From Spongospora subterranea (lineage: Eukaryota > Endomyxa > Phytomyxea > Plasmodiophorida > Plasmodiophoridae): a stretch of 46,544 bases of DNA. The stretch is taken from assembly GCA_900404475.1 (NCBI GenBank), contig OUQQ01000087.1:1-46544 (forward strand), read 5' to 3'. Every line of letters begins with the position of its first letter. Position 1 is the stretch's first letter. This document shows positions 31,273 to 41,595 of this stretch, piece after piece. Under the pieces are notes generated by a model. That model saw only the letters and a program-made list of their open reading frames with translations, was not told the origin of the DNA and searched no databases. A program made the position numbers and the translations under genes.

Positions 31273-32550
31273 CTATTGGCTGCGGCAGCCGACACCTTGA
31301 TGGCCGTGTTCATCATCATCTTCGTATGCCTCACGATTTTCGGATGCGGACGCTTCCCTCTTTGCCCTTTCGGCATCCATGTCAACGTCCCTGAGTGTGC
31401 ACATGTCAACGTCATCATCCTTCAGGTCGACATCCATGTTTGATGATTTTGTGCTTGGGAGGATTGAACGGAGAGAGGCCATGTCTTGAGGAGAGAGGGA
31501 CCCTGATTTAGGGAACTCGATCTTGAACTCAATGTAAAGATTGGCTCTCTCGAATTGGTTCCTGTGTAGCGGCATGCCTTCATTGTCAACGACCTTGACT
31601 TCGGCGGGGGTGTAGACGTGGCCCGGCTTGCTGTGAATACGAAGTATTCGCCCATCAAGATGGTGAATGTCAAATGTGAAACCGCAAAGAGCGTCTGCCA
31701 ACGACAATGTCTGGCGCATAAATAAATCATCGCCTTTTCGTGAAAAAACGTCATGTTCTTTCTGCTGGATGACAACTACGACGTCGCCGGTTATCACACC
31801 AGGGGCTTCATCAGCCATTCCTGAGAATGAAATCTTCTGCCCATGGCGACTACCTCTCATGACAACACACTCGATGGTATCCTTCTTGGCAAGGGTCTTC
31901 TTTCCTTTGCAGGTTTTGCACTTGTACCGGTCAGGAATAATCTTTCCATCTCCCTTACAGGCATCACAAGCGGCCTGCATCTGTTGGATCATGCCTGGTC
32001 CGATCTGACGAACAACAACCCGAACACCCTGACCATTGCATGTGCCACAAGTGCTAACATGACCGCTTTCACCGCCTTCGCCATTGCACCCAGAGCAGAT
32101 GACATTTTTGGAGATCCTCAATTTCTTAGTTACTCCCACGTAAAGCTCTTCAAGAGAAACGTTCATCGGGAAAACAAGATCTTCCCCGCGAGGCTTCTGA
32201 CGCTGACCTCGGCGACCACCACCAAAACCACCTCCAAATAAGTCGAAGAAATCAGCTGCACCACCGCCACCGGCCTTTCCGTTTAGCGCATCTTCACCAT
32301 AGTTATCGTACATTTCACGCTTTTCAGGGTCGCTCAAAATTTCGTGCGCCTTTGAAATCTCTTTGAATTTCTCGGGGTCACCGCCTTTATCAGGATGGTG
32401 TTGAATAGCAGCGGAACGATACGCCTTTTTGATTTCTGTCGGCGATGCATTTTTAGCAATGCCCAAAATTTCGTACAGTTTGGAGTTGTCGACGTCCTTG
32501 GGGCGTCCGCCTCCGTTGAATCCTCCGAATCCTCCCCCGAAGTTGAACAT
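31273..32550 (-). CDS. YDJ1: Type I DnaJ/Hsp40 chaperone, Ydj1/DNAJA family (425 aa)
   Basis: Single exon. A Gly/Phe-rich N-terminal extension (FNFGGGFGGFNGGG) precedes the J-domain (about 24-86) with HPD in IQHHPDKGG. A G/F region (ADFFDLFGGGFGGG) follows. The zinc-binding domain has four repeats: CSGCNGEG, CGTCNGQG, CDACKGDG and CKTCKGKK. The C-terminal substrate-binding domains are intact (KGDDLFMRQTLSLADALCGF). The last four residues, CRSQ, form a CaaX-like box comparable to CASQ of yeast Ydj1, so farnesylation and ER/membrane association are expected. It is a co-chaperone of cytosolic Hsp70. The Gly/Phe stretch before the J-domain is unusual. Confidence 0.97.
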   Translation of the reverse strand: MFNFGGGFGGFNGGGRPKDVDNSKLYEILGIAKNASPTEIKKAYRSAAIQHHPDKGGDPEKFKEISKAHEILSDPEKREMYDNYGEDALNGKAGGGGAADFFDLFGGGFGGGRRGQRQKPRGEDLVFPMNVSLEELYVGVTKKLRISKNVICSGCNGEGGESGHVSTCGTCNGQGVRVVVRQIGPGMIQQMQAACDACKGDGKIIPDRYKCKTCKGKKTLAKKDTIECVVMRGSRHGQKISFSGMADEAPGVITGDVVVVIQQKEHDVFSRKGDDLFMRQTLSLADALCGFTFDIHHLDGRILRIHSKPGHVYTPAEVKVVDNEGMPLHRNQFERANLYIEFKIEFPKSGSLSPQDMASLRSILPSTKSSNMDVDLKDDDVDMCTLRDVDMDAERAKREASASENREAYEDDDEHGHQGVGCRSQ

Positions 32551-34097
32551 GGTGCAGTGGACGAAGGGTGACGCGCTGGAGCGATCGGCGAATGAAGTCT
32601 AACGGAGATGTGATCGATGTCGGGATCAACCCCAATTGAATTAACAGGAGGATTATTAGATCAAGTCTAGGCCAGTCCGTGGCGGTCGCGCAATTTATCG
32701 ACACAGAGGGGGGAGGCCACGCGAATCCTGACATGGGGCGGAAGCGATGACTGGATGACCGAGTCACCGCCGATCTTCTAGTACCGACCTGGGCCGTCAC
32801 GGTGTATGTGTTAGAATATTCCATGGCATACACTCACAGTCCCCCTCGAGTCCGCGCTGAGTTTGTTGGAGAGACTTTCAGTACAGTCGGTACAGTGTAG
32901 TATTCGAATAGTGCGCCTGTTTCAGGAACACGATTACTGTTACAGAGGGCGGGGAGCGGAACAGGACGAACAAGACATACTGGACATGGAGATACCTGGG
33001 GTTATGTAGATAATAAAGGATCGTGCGACGAGATGGGTTTGGGATATAATGACCCCTCCTGGGAACAGCAGAAATATTTTAATAAACCAGATACTGTACT
33101 ACCTGTCCAAATAATCCTCCAGATTTTCCTCAAGATAGGGGTGGCGTGTTTTACAGTTTGTCCCGAAAAACATCAACGAGTATGGTGGGATCGACGTTCA
33201 ACTCCAAAACGGAAGGCGTAGGTCCTGCTTTTCTCCAACGTGTTTGTGCCATTGTTGCAGGGCTTGCCGGAGGTCCTCCACCAAAGCAAAGAGTTGATCC
33301 GAATTTAGGGGGACGGAACCTGCGGATTGAGACCTTGGATTACAGATAGATTCCAGCGGTGAAGACGGCAGATAACCGCAAAAGAGTGTGACAGCAGCAG
33401 GCCGGATGATCCAGTCCAATGAGTGATATACAATAAATGCACCTGCTGTCGCATACATGGACTGTCAAGTCCAATCATACCTGCCTAAGTCGTACTCTCC
33501 CTTCCTGAATGGATCTCAAACAAGACCTTGACATTACTTCTTGCTCAGGGACCGCTATACCAGACCACCACCCAAAACTCCACATGAAGAGGCAGGAAAA
33601 CAAAGTTCCAAACTCGGAAAAGACCTTGATTGGAAAACTTTCGGAATCCCTTGGTATTTGACCTATCGTGAAATGCCATCCATGGTATGCCGAAAGTTGT
33701 CCAGTCAATGCCAGTTCCGAGCTTTGCAACCTTATTTCTACTGCCCCTACGTTTGCTCGAGTTGAAAAAAACACGCCATTTTCTCACGAGGATATTTGCC
33801 GACAAAAACGCGTGTCGGCCTGTGGCCTTTTGAGGTTTTCATGAATGCCCAGGAGGTCTTCCGTCGTTTCCCCATATTTGATGGCGCCATAAATAACCAT
33901 GGTTCATGTCAAGGACCTGGCGTAGGGCTTTGGGCTCGGTCGGAGTAACAAAAGTCCGTGGCGGAGTTCATCATTTGACTGTTGTTGGCCATGTCGCCCA
34001 GTCGCCGGCTGACCTGTTCAGACATGTCTGCCCCTGTAAAGCCTTGATACTAAACAAATAAGGAGAGTGTGGGCAAAAATCAGAATAGGAACCTGAG
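32551..34097. other. 1.5-kb region between the DnaJ and coiled-coil genes; repeat-rich
   Basis: It holds the divergent promoters and a foldback (33582-33755). Minus-strand fragments such as ALVEDLRQALQQWHKHV (about 33270) and MSEQVSRRLGDMANNSQMMN (from 34026) look coding but cannot be joined into a gene; they may be decayed element sequence. Confidence 0.4.
33582..33755. repeat. Imperfect inverted repeat with arms of about 75 bp
   Basis: The left arm (about 33582-33657) and the complement of the right arm (about 33677-33755) match at roughly three in four positions, e.g. actcggaa..gattggaaaactttcgg against gctcggaa..gactggacaactttcgg. As a result both strands encode almost the same peptide, K-L-G-x-x-x-D-W-x-T-F-G-I-P-W. 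The loop is about 20 bp. Confidence 0.65.
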
Positions 34098-35996
34098 ATG
34101 GTCGTAATGGACAGCCAATCAGCAATGTCTGATTTGGAACTGGCTCAGAAGAAAATAGAAAAACTGACCGAGAGAATGAAGATGCAGAAGGAGAAAGCTG
34201 TCGCCGCATTAGATATGGCTGCGAAGACATCAGCAGAAAATGCCAGAGAACTGGGGAAGGCGTTACATCGTGTGAATCAACTTGAGGAGGAGCTGGGAAG
34301 AGTTGGCGCCGAGAATGATCGTGGGCGAAAACAAATGGAGGGCGAAGTGGATCGGCTGATGACCGCAGAAACAAAACTGAGAGATGAAATCGCACGAGTG
34401 AGGAAAGAATGCGATAAAGTGAGAGGTGAAAGAGAGAAAATAAGGTTGGATAGAGATGAACTGATTAGGGAGAGGGATTTGGCTAAAGAGCAGATGAGCG
34501 CCATGACGACATATATCCAGGGAGAACACGATCATATGAGATCAACATTGGCCATTAGTGCCCGGTTGCTGGCCAATCAACCCAACCCCTACCCGGTCAC
34601 GATGATGATGGCCGCTTCCCCATCGCCGGATCGCCATATCCCTGAGCCGGTCTCGTCGGATCACCACATCCCTGAGCCGGTCTCGTCGCGCGATCACGAT
34701 ATGCCGGACGTCGATCTTGGTCCATCGCATCTCTCGGCGACTGCTGCTGCTGCCGCTCATCATCATCGTCATCATCAGCACCACGTCCCGATCTCCCACC
34801 CCATCGCCCCGATCCGATCACTGGCGTCCTATACGGCTCCATCCATCGCCAGCGACACTCATCGGGGGCATGCTGGCCCATTGCACCGATCCGAGCTGTA
34901 CCATCTTCTGCAGCAGGACACGCCGGACCCCGGTCCGATATCTCAACGAATATTCTACAATCTATCGATTGGGACGTTATCCGTCGATATCGTCTGCGAT
35001 GAGGTGATCAACGCTGTCCGGGCGTTGATCAGTTCCGCTCAATCGGATCTCGACCTATGCGATCGCCGGATTCGCCGCCTCGTCGATCTGTTCGTGCATG
35101 TTGCGTCCTCCCATCGCATCCTGTTCGACCAGCTCCTATTGCGGATCGCCAATCACCTCAATCAGTCGTCGACTCCTCTCGCCGACGAGTTCAACGCCGC
35201 TCTAATCACGTGTTTCGGGTTGATCTGTTGGAAAACATCGCGCATTGACCGAGCTCGTCTACTGATTTACGATCTATTGCGGTTGAAATCCCATCTTCAC
35301 CTTCATCTGATCGACATATTACATGGTCTAATTCCCAATCTATTCCCAGCTCTTAATGTCAGTACATTATCAGATTCCATCACCGCCATCGTCTGCGATT
35401 CACTGCATTCCTTACCGGATCACGATCAACAACGGCAATCCCTGCTTCGGAACGAATACTGGGCCACAGCGTTTGCTCATCATACGCAAGAGAGGTTCAT
35501 GGAGATCGTCAATCGATCGGTCGAGCTGTTGATGACATCGTCATCGTTAGCGTCGCCGTCAACAGTATTCGACTGCAGTCGTGGGTTGGAATTGATCGCC
35601 TTGTCGCGCGGATGGCAATGGACGTCATCCTATATGATCATCCCCATCTGGTCGCATATTTCATCGTTATCCGACCCGCAATCGCTCGCCGCATTGATAT
35701 CTGTCGTTGCCACGATCAGCCGAACATCGTCCCACGACACCACGCTGACGAAGTCAGGAGTCGCCTTTTACAACGCCATCACCTCCCGTATACAAGCTAT
35801 ATTGACCGCCGATTTCCCTGTGGCAGTTCAGGTGTCGGCCGTCGATGCGGTTAACCGAATGGCCAACGGCCAACTATCCAATGTTCGTGATGTATATAAA
35901 TGGTTCGTATCAGCCCCTGAATCTGTTCGAACTTCATTACCCCCATCTCTACGTGAAGATATCTCGTTTATTGGCCGACACCTGTCCGCTAAATAG
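34098..35996 (+). CDS. Coiled-coil protein with helical C-terminal domain, unknown (632 aa)
   Basis: Single long exon. Residues about 10-145 form a strong charged coiled coil (LELAQKKIEKLTERMKMQKE; GRKQMEGEVDRLMTAETKL). Then comes a linker with a directly repeated HIPEPVSS (about 180-197) and a His-rich run (AAAAAHHHRHHQHH). The last 370 residues are mostly helical with regular hydrophobic spacing (RRLVDLFVHVASSHRILFDQ; LLIYDLLRLKSHLHLHLIDI), like a HEAT-like or VHS-type helical repeat. No family is recognised; a structural adaptor is the plainest guess. An ATG at 34107 (MDSQ...) is an alternative start. Confidence 0.75.
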   Translation: MVVMDSQSAMSDLELAQKKIEKLTERMKMQKEKAVAALDMAAKTSAENARELGKALHRVNQLEEELGRVGAENDRGRKQMEGEVDRLMTAETKLRDEIARVRKECDKVRGEREKIRLDRDELIRERDLAKEQMSAMTTYIQGEHDHMRSTLAISARLLANQPNPYPVTMMMAASPSPDRHIPEPVSSDHHIPEPVSSRDHDMPDVDLGPSHLSATAAAAAHHHRHHQHHVPISHPIAPIRSLASYTAPSIASDTHRGHAGPLHRSELYHLLQQDTPDPGPISQRIFYNLSIGTLSVDIVCDEVINAVRALISSAQSDLDLCDRRIRRLVDLFVHVASSHRILFDQLLLRIANHLNQSSTPLADEFNAALITCFGLICWKTSRIDRARLLIYDLLRLKSHLHLHLIDILHGLIPNLFPALNVSTLSDSITAIVCDSLHSLPDHDQQRQSLLRNEYWATAFAHHTQERFMEIVNRSVELLMTSSSLASPSTVFDCSRGLELIALSRGWQWTSSYMIIPIWSHISSLSDPQSLAALISVVATISRTSSHDTTLTKSGVAFYNAITSRIQAILTADFPVAVQVSAVDAVNRMANGQLSNVRDVYKWFVSAPESVRTSLPPSLREDISFIGRHLSAK

Positions 35997-36040
35997 TCGT
36001 TGTATCCATCCGATAATCTCCTCAATATAAATTATTGACC

Positions 36041-36531
36041 TTAACAGTGGTTCCTCAATGATACGCGATATGGCTCATGTTGTCGCCCTGGTCCATCATG
36101 GTCCTGGTTTCCTCACCAATCAACCCAGTTCGTGTCGTTGTAAAAACCCAAACTCCCTCACCTTGAACTGTTTCATCTCGAATATTGGATACGAAGGTAT
36201 GAGCCGTTCCCCTTCAGCATCGATTATCGATAGGTCAGTTTCGTCTAAACCGTCGTCACTCATATCGAGGTCGTCCAGCTGTAGGTCAAGATCTGGGTTA
36301 TTATTGCTCTCCGGTATCTACAGATCATGAATCATCCTGTGGCGAATCCGGGTATGGTAGCGCCACCTTGTCGTATTTGTGTTCAGTGCCGAAGGCGCAG
36401 TGCGACCAGACCCAGGTCAGGCAGCTGCCAACGTGGCCGGCGGTTTGCCTCAGCGTCTCCACACATGTTCCTTCAGCGGACGAGAACCCGCCGTCTTTGG
36501 ACATCGCTACCGCGTCTCCTTCGTGCGACAT
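36041..36531 (-). CDS. Small acidic hypothetical protein (3 exons, 127 aa)
   Basis: Exons 36531-36367, 36317-36162 and 36103-36041 join in phase 0 across GT-AG introns of 49 and 58 nt. The middle exon is clearly coding: DLDLQLDDLDMSDDGLDETD followed by LSIIDAEGERLIPSYPIFEM. The first exon has Cys/Trp/His residues (CLTWVWSHCAFGTEHKYDK). If the last intron is not used, the frame runs on through VREFGFLQRHELG to a stop. No family is recognised. It is convergent with the coiled-coil gene, 44 bp away. Confidence 0.5.
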
Positions 36532-36664
36532 TTCCTGGCTTGTGCAGTGCAACTGATCAAGGAATGGTCACACTAATTCCCATCAATGTTCATGGTCACA
36601 GATCTGATCGGCTGCATTCGTCCACAAGTCATTAACACGACACAACGTTGAACTAAATATGGAT

Positions 36665-38402
36665 TCATTTTTTGAAATCTGCTCCAACAGCATCGCTGAT
36701 GCTGCGAAACCCATCTCGCCTTAGGCATCCTGCCAACTCTCGCTTGATTTTTGACATGAGCGGTGGTCCACCAAATACAAATGCGGAATATATCTGAATG
36801 GATGTTTCAAAGGAAAGCGTGCTCAGGGTTCATATACGTCACCTGAACCAGACTAGCGCCCGCCCTGATTTTCGCGTATGCATCATGACCGCTTGACACG
36901 CCACCGGCACCGATCAAAATTATTCTTCCTTTGGTATAGCCGTACATCTTCCTGCACTAACGCCATCAATGCTAGTCGAGGAGATGTCGATAAAATACGT
37001 GCCTAAGACAATCAGTGGACGCGTCGAATAGCGGTTTGCCCGAAAGACCGCCGATTTCGGACAGACCTGTTGTCTCGTTAGTGAAGAGGGATATCATCGA
37101 TGAGATTAGCACTTACCCGAGTCGGCAGGTCGAGATATTGTCGTGTTCGACACAATAATCCCATCGATTCCACACGTCAAACTTACATTGGCGATATCCA
37201 TCAGCTCCTCTACATAGAGTATCACCGAACGAACACGGGTCGTGCTATAACAGCAGTGTCGATACCGTTCGACAGATCAGGGGCGATCTTGAGAAGAAGA
37301 GGAATACGTTTGCCAGTTCTAATGGACGCGCCAAGGTCCTTGTGGGATTCTCGCACAGTATTGATAAGTGTCACGAGTTCCTAGAATTGCTAATCATCCT
37401 CCGATCACAAATAGTTAGCCAATTCAAACAAAAAACGCACCTTTTTGTTTTGCAATCCTCGGAGCCCTGGAGTATTTGGAGATGATACGTTGATTGTTAT
37501 ATAGTCAGCATACTTTCCAAGAACCTTGACGCCTTTAACAAAATCGAAGGTCGATGAATATTTATTCCGTCCCAGGTTAACACCAAGAACGCCTGGCAAA
37601 TCCTCAGGCAACCGTTGCAGTTTTTTACGAACAGCCTGAGAAACAATCATTCACTGATAACAAGAGTTTACCGATTAGAGGGACGAACTTGGTGTCCATC
37701 GCTATTGAAGCCGTATCGGTTGATAATCGCTTGATGCTGGCGAGAACACGTCAACGATGGTTCAGACACAATGAAAATGGATGAATTGCTACCTCAGGGT
37801 ATCGGAAGACTCGAGGTTTTGGATTTCCCGGCTGCGGATCGCCAGTTACTGACCCGATTTCGACAAACGCGAACCCACATTCCTTGAATTAAATAGTAAA
37901 ACAAACAAACAACATCATTGGACGCTTCCACCCAAGCTTACAAGAATTCCTTGGATGGCTTCCCCATTCTTGTCAAACCCAGCTGCAAACCCAATCGGAT
38001 TTTCAAAGTTGATATCCCAAACGGTCGTGTTCAAAATTGGGTCATCCTTAGTCGAATCCACTGAGGTCGGAAAAAAATGTCAAACCCATTGGCAGCAAAC
38101 AGATATCGAAATTGAAAAATGACCGGCCAATACGGCGCGACGAAAAGCGCGAGGTTGTTTGAAGAGCCAAATGCCAAATTCGTGCGCCTTCTCCGGATCG
38201 ATACGATTGATTATCGGTTGTAGTATTGGCCAATAATTGACGGTATCGCCACGAGATTGGCGATATTGGCAATAACCCCACCCACTACGAATGCGTTGTC
38301 AGGGCAGGGCGCGGCCAAACCGTTCTCGGTTGGTGGGAATGCCGACCTTATCACAGCCGATGCAACACCATATGCACCATAGCGTATCGGTCCCATTCTC
38401 AT
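36665..38402 (-). CDS. DHODH: Dihydroorotate dehydrogenase, class 2 mitochondrial (11 exons, 392 aa)
   Basis: Exons 38402-38347, 38284-38124, 38060-37942, 37882-37793, 37736-37689, 37635-37441, 37380-37266, 37209-37117, 37066-36999, 36947-36843 and 36793-36665; total 393 codons. The fourth step of pyrimidine synthesis, dihydroorotate to orotate, with electrons going to ubiquinone at the inner mitochondrial membrane. The N-terminus is hydrophobic ([12 protein letters not shown]). Then [73 protein letters not shown] (class 2 catalytic Ser), [48 protein letters not shown] and a C-terminal [12 protein letters not shown]. All FMN-site motifs are kept. Introns are 49-63 nt; ten introns in 1.7 kb is dense for this window. 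Confidence 0.95.
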
Positions 38403-38935
38403 CGACTCTACGGAATAGCGATTGTGGAAGGATTATCCGGATAGAGCGGATGGACTGAATATTGGGGGCAGGAGATGACGTCGACTGTATTGGACGTCGT
38501 CAACATCGATTAATGACGCGTCGTGGTCGGTCAGTTGTGGTCGTGGTTTGCATTGTGGAGGATGAATAAAGTCTCAGCACAAACCCGGCTGACGTTATCC
38601 AGAATGAAAAGCGGATCGAGGTAAACCGTCACCCTTTGAAGGACCTGCCACTAAATGCAATACAAAACAGGCTCTAAAGACATCCAGATTTAAATGGGTC
38701 GTGACAACGCTTTATGAGTAATTTGACAGCCCTAGAATATCTATACTAGAACTGCATTTTCGGTGACGGCGGGACGTCACCAGTCTTCGTTCGTTTCTGT
38801 CAATCCGCTATTAGGTCTTATTGAATCTGAAGTCCGTGTGGTGGTCGGTCGAGACCCTCTCTCTCTCATTCTCATAATCCGATCGCACAGATATCATCAG
38901 CAGGCGGGTCTCGGGAACCGCCTCCGCTGGCCATC
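38403..38935. other. Divergent promoter region, DHODH and Asterix
   Basis: Nothing beyond unique sequence is recognised. The 5' UTRs of both flanking genes must lie here. Confidence 0.4.
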
Positions 38936-39324
38936 ATGTCCTCGAATCAATCTGATGCGGAACCAGTACAGCGGCTGGCATCGGACCCGCGCGACCCGAC
39001 ACGTATATCCACCTATAAGGTGGACAACGCCGAGGACCCGGCCGATTGGGCGGCGCTGCTGAGTCTGGTTTTTGGCGTTGTTGGGCTGACAATGCGCATC
39101 AAGGTTCTAGCTTGGCTTAGCCTGTTTTGCAGTATTACTTCAATCGCCAATTTCCCAACCAATAACTTCGAAGTCAAGCAAATATTCAGTTCTTTAGCTG
39201 TTAGTACCTGAACATTAATCCTTGATTTTATGACGTACTTACTGTACATTTTATTTAGTTTGCTGTTCTCAGCATCATAATGAACTATTTTGCTCCAGTA
39301 CCTCCAGGTGCGGCCTCCTCCTAA
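38936..39324 (+). CDS. WDR83OS: Asterix / WDR83OS homologue, PAT-complex subunit (2 exons, 109 aa)
   Basis: Exons 38936-39199 and 39259-39324, intron 59 nt (GTTAGT...ATTTAG), phase 0. The order of segments follows Asterix: DPRDPTRISTYK, then a hydrophobic pair LLSLVFGVVGLTMRIKVLAW and SLFCSITSIANF, NNFEVKQIFSSLA/FAVLSIIMNYF, and a Pro-rich tail (APVPPG). Human Asterix has 106 residues. With CCDC47 it forms the PAT complex, an intramembrane chaperone at the ER translocon for multi-pass proteins. The N-terminal 15 residues are an extension. Start context is good. Confidence 0.9.
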
Positions 39325-39750
39325 CCGATGCCGTCGTCCGGACAATATATAAATAACTTATGGTTTTCTTCCTGAGAACAGATTCAGATTGACAAACAAC
39401 GAGAAGAAACACACTAACACAACACCTTCTGCCTCAAAGTTGTTCGTTAGCGACTCTTGAGCAATACAGAAATTGAACTTTGTTGTCCTGTTGAGTGAGT
39501 TGGGGATTGCCCGTTCCAGTGTGGTACATATACACTATAGTGGATAATCTTGTAGTCGATCGGTGTCGCTTCATAAGCAGACTCGTGTTACACTCTATCA
39601 AGACCATTCCTCGACAGACGACACGTTGGCGATTGGCCCATCGATAGTCCTCGATAATGCCCAGCCTGTCGTCAACCGGACGTATCTGTGGTGCATATAG
39701 GTCAGGAGCGATTTTCTGTGGGATTTCGTTATCAGTTATGCTCGTGCAGT
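39325..39750. other. Intergenic region downstream of Asterix
   Basis: A minus-strand open frame (39434-39784) covers it but shows no recognisable motif and overlaps the next plus gene. No feature is called. Confidence 0.35.
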
Positions 39751-39951
39751 ATGTTCGCTTCCGTGTTCCTGATCGGTTTGTCAATATTCATGAGAAACGG
39801 GAGCGTGGAGCTTGAAGATGAAGAGAACAGGGCGCATGTTAGCAATAATCTACTCATAACCGGTCTTCTTTATGTGGCGACATTTATTGCATCGGTAGCA
39901 TGTATATGGAAGGTTATCCTGTTTTTCAACACTGGCATTCATCGTTATTGA
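39751..39951 (+). CDS. Small two-TM hypothetical protein (66 aa)
   Basis: ATG 39751 to stop 39949-39951. Two hydrophobic segments (MFASVFLIGLSIF and LLITGLLYVATFIASVACIW) flank an acidic loop (NGSVELEDEENRAHVSNN). This pattern is typical of small organelle-membrane proteins, but no family is recognised. The frame is open upstream to 39688. Upstream sequence ending gtgcag could be an acceptor of an earlier exon. Confidence 0.45.
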   Translation: MFASVFLIGLSIFMRNGSVELEDEENRAHVSNNLLITGLLYVATFIASVACIWKVILFFNTGIHRY

Positions 39952-40165
39952 TCTTTCCGCAAAGGGAGCTAGAACCGGACCACTGGATAGTACAGAACTT
40001 CAAGAGGATACAATTCTGCTCAGTAGCCATGATCGCAGATAAACGAACTAGTAAACCAACTCAATATATATAGATCAGCTGTCTGTGGAAGTGGATCTAA
40101 TCTGTAGCGCCATCCTGAAGGCCAAATTAACATGTCCGTAGACTAGGGTTCAAACTCGTTGCGAA

Positions 40166-40767
40166 ATGGCATTGGAGTCGAACAACATAATTGTGACAGC
40201 CTCACGAAACCTGATTAGCCGCAAGTCGAAGTTGTTCAAAACTGAGGATATCATCGTGGACGGATGCTCCATTATATCCGATCTGGCGACCATCAGGGGT
40301 GATTTGGCCCCGATTCACATTGGAAGATACTGCTTCTTCGGTGTCCAATCCGTTCTAAGGCCGCCATTAGATAACGGTTCCGTAGCCCAATTCGCCTCAC
40401 AGACAGCGATGGATTATGTCGTTATTGAAGATAGAGCGATCGTTAGGGCGGCACTGATCGAATCGTGCACGTCAGTATTGAGTGTTGCGATATTGTCTGG
40501 TGAAAGGTGACAAATGGGTTCAGACATATAATGGAAGGTGCTGTTATCGGTGAAAGATGCATATTGGGTCCATGTAGTCGTGTCCTCCCTGATTCAGTAG
40601 TACCAGCTGATACTGTCGTCCCTCCATTATGCATCGTCGGCGGGAATCCAGCGGTTATCGTCGATCGAGTTGGATCACAATTTGAGAATACATGGATTGA
40701 GCGCTGTGTAAATATGCATAGAGAAGCAACAGCCATATTGAACACAAAACAAACAACAACGAATTAA
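40166..40767 (+). CDS. DCTN5: Dynactin subunit 5 / p25 (2 exons, 182 aa)
   Basis: Exons 40166-40470 and 40524-40767, intron 53 nt with a GTCAGT donor, phase 2. The protein follows p25: NIIVTASRNLISRKS, then the left-handed beta-helix hexapeptides (IRGDLAPIHIGRYCFFGVQS, VLRPP) and, after the junction, GAVIGERCILGPCSRVLPDS and VVPADTVVPPL. Human p25 also has 182 residues. With p27, Arp11 and p62 it caps the pointed end of the dynactin filament and helps bind endosomal cargo for dynein transport. A TA-rich box at about 40064-40071 lies 95 bp upstream. Confidence 0.93.
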
Positions 40768-40780
40768 ACGATTCATTAGT

Positions 40781-41595
40781 TCATTGGTCAGGCCGAACAC
40801 CGAAATGCTCTTGGAAACCGCGCCTGACTAGTTGAACGAAACGCGAGAAATCGTCGGAGTCGTTGAGCTGCTGCAACCATTGAGAGCAATCCATCTGCGG
40901 GTTGCATTCGCCAATATTATATAATCCATTTTCTACGATAACATCGATCCTGGCTTGATTCTCGGACGATGGCCCCAAAAACGAATAATTGAGGCGTAGT
41001 TTCGCGGGTCCTTCTTCTTCATCAGCACTTAACACTTCAAAATCAAGACCCAGACGAGCACGGAAAAACTCCAGTCCTTGGGTCAATGTTTGCGAACGAC
41101 GAGCATTAACTTCAAGCTTTTTGTCCAACTCAGCTTGACGCTAAAAGCACATCAATTTCGTTGTTCCCTTAGAGCAAAACGTTTGAGACCTGAATTAGTT
41201 CCTCTTGAGCCTGCTTGTTTGCAATCTCTAAAGATTCAAGGCTTTGCGGGAGCGTCCTAATCTCTGCCTCAAGGCGACCTTTTCTCGCATTGGCAGATGC
41301 GGCTTCGAGACGGGAAATTTCGGCGGTTCTTCAGAGGCGGTTCAGTAAAATAAAAAAGATCATAGGTTCATTCAAAGAGGTATTACCGATTTAGTTCTAC
41401 GGCTTGATCACGAAGTAATGTCTCTTTATCAGTAAGCTGGCGAAAGATCCCTTCATTCGCTTCCGTAGTCGCCTGATGCTCTCGCATCCGCAATCTAAGG
41501 GAAGACTCAGTTGATGCCGCAAAAGCGTCAATCTGCTGGCGGAAGGACGCCATTGATTCTGACAGGCCGAAGGCGATCTCTTTCTCATTTCCCAT
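40781..41595 (-). CDS. SPC25: Kinetochore protein Spc25 (3 exons, 235 aa)
   Basis: Exons 41595-41387, 41328-41190 and 41140-40781; introns 58 and 49 nt; 236 codons. Residues about 10-130 are a coiled coil (FRQQIDAFAAS; GIFRQLTDKETLLRDQAVEL; LESLEIANKQAQEEL). The C-terminal globular domain has FFRARLGLDFEVLSADEE, KLRLNYSFLG, YNIGECNPQMDCSQWLQ and FSRFVQLVRRGFQEHF, in line with the RWD-like head of Spc25. With Spc24 it anchors the NDC80 complex to the inner kinetochore. An upstream in-frame ATG at 41664 would add 23 residues. Its stop lies 13 bp from that of dynactin p25. Confidence 0.88.

Noticed and set aside
39434..39784. 116-residue minus-strand frame after Asterix
   Set aside because: No motif, no splice context, and it overlaps the better supported two-TM frame on the plus strand.
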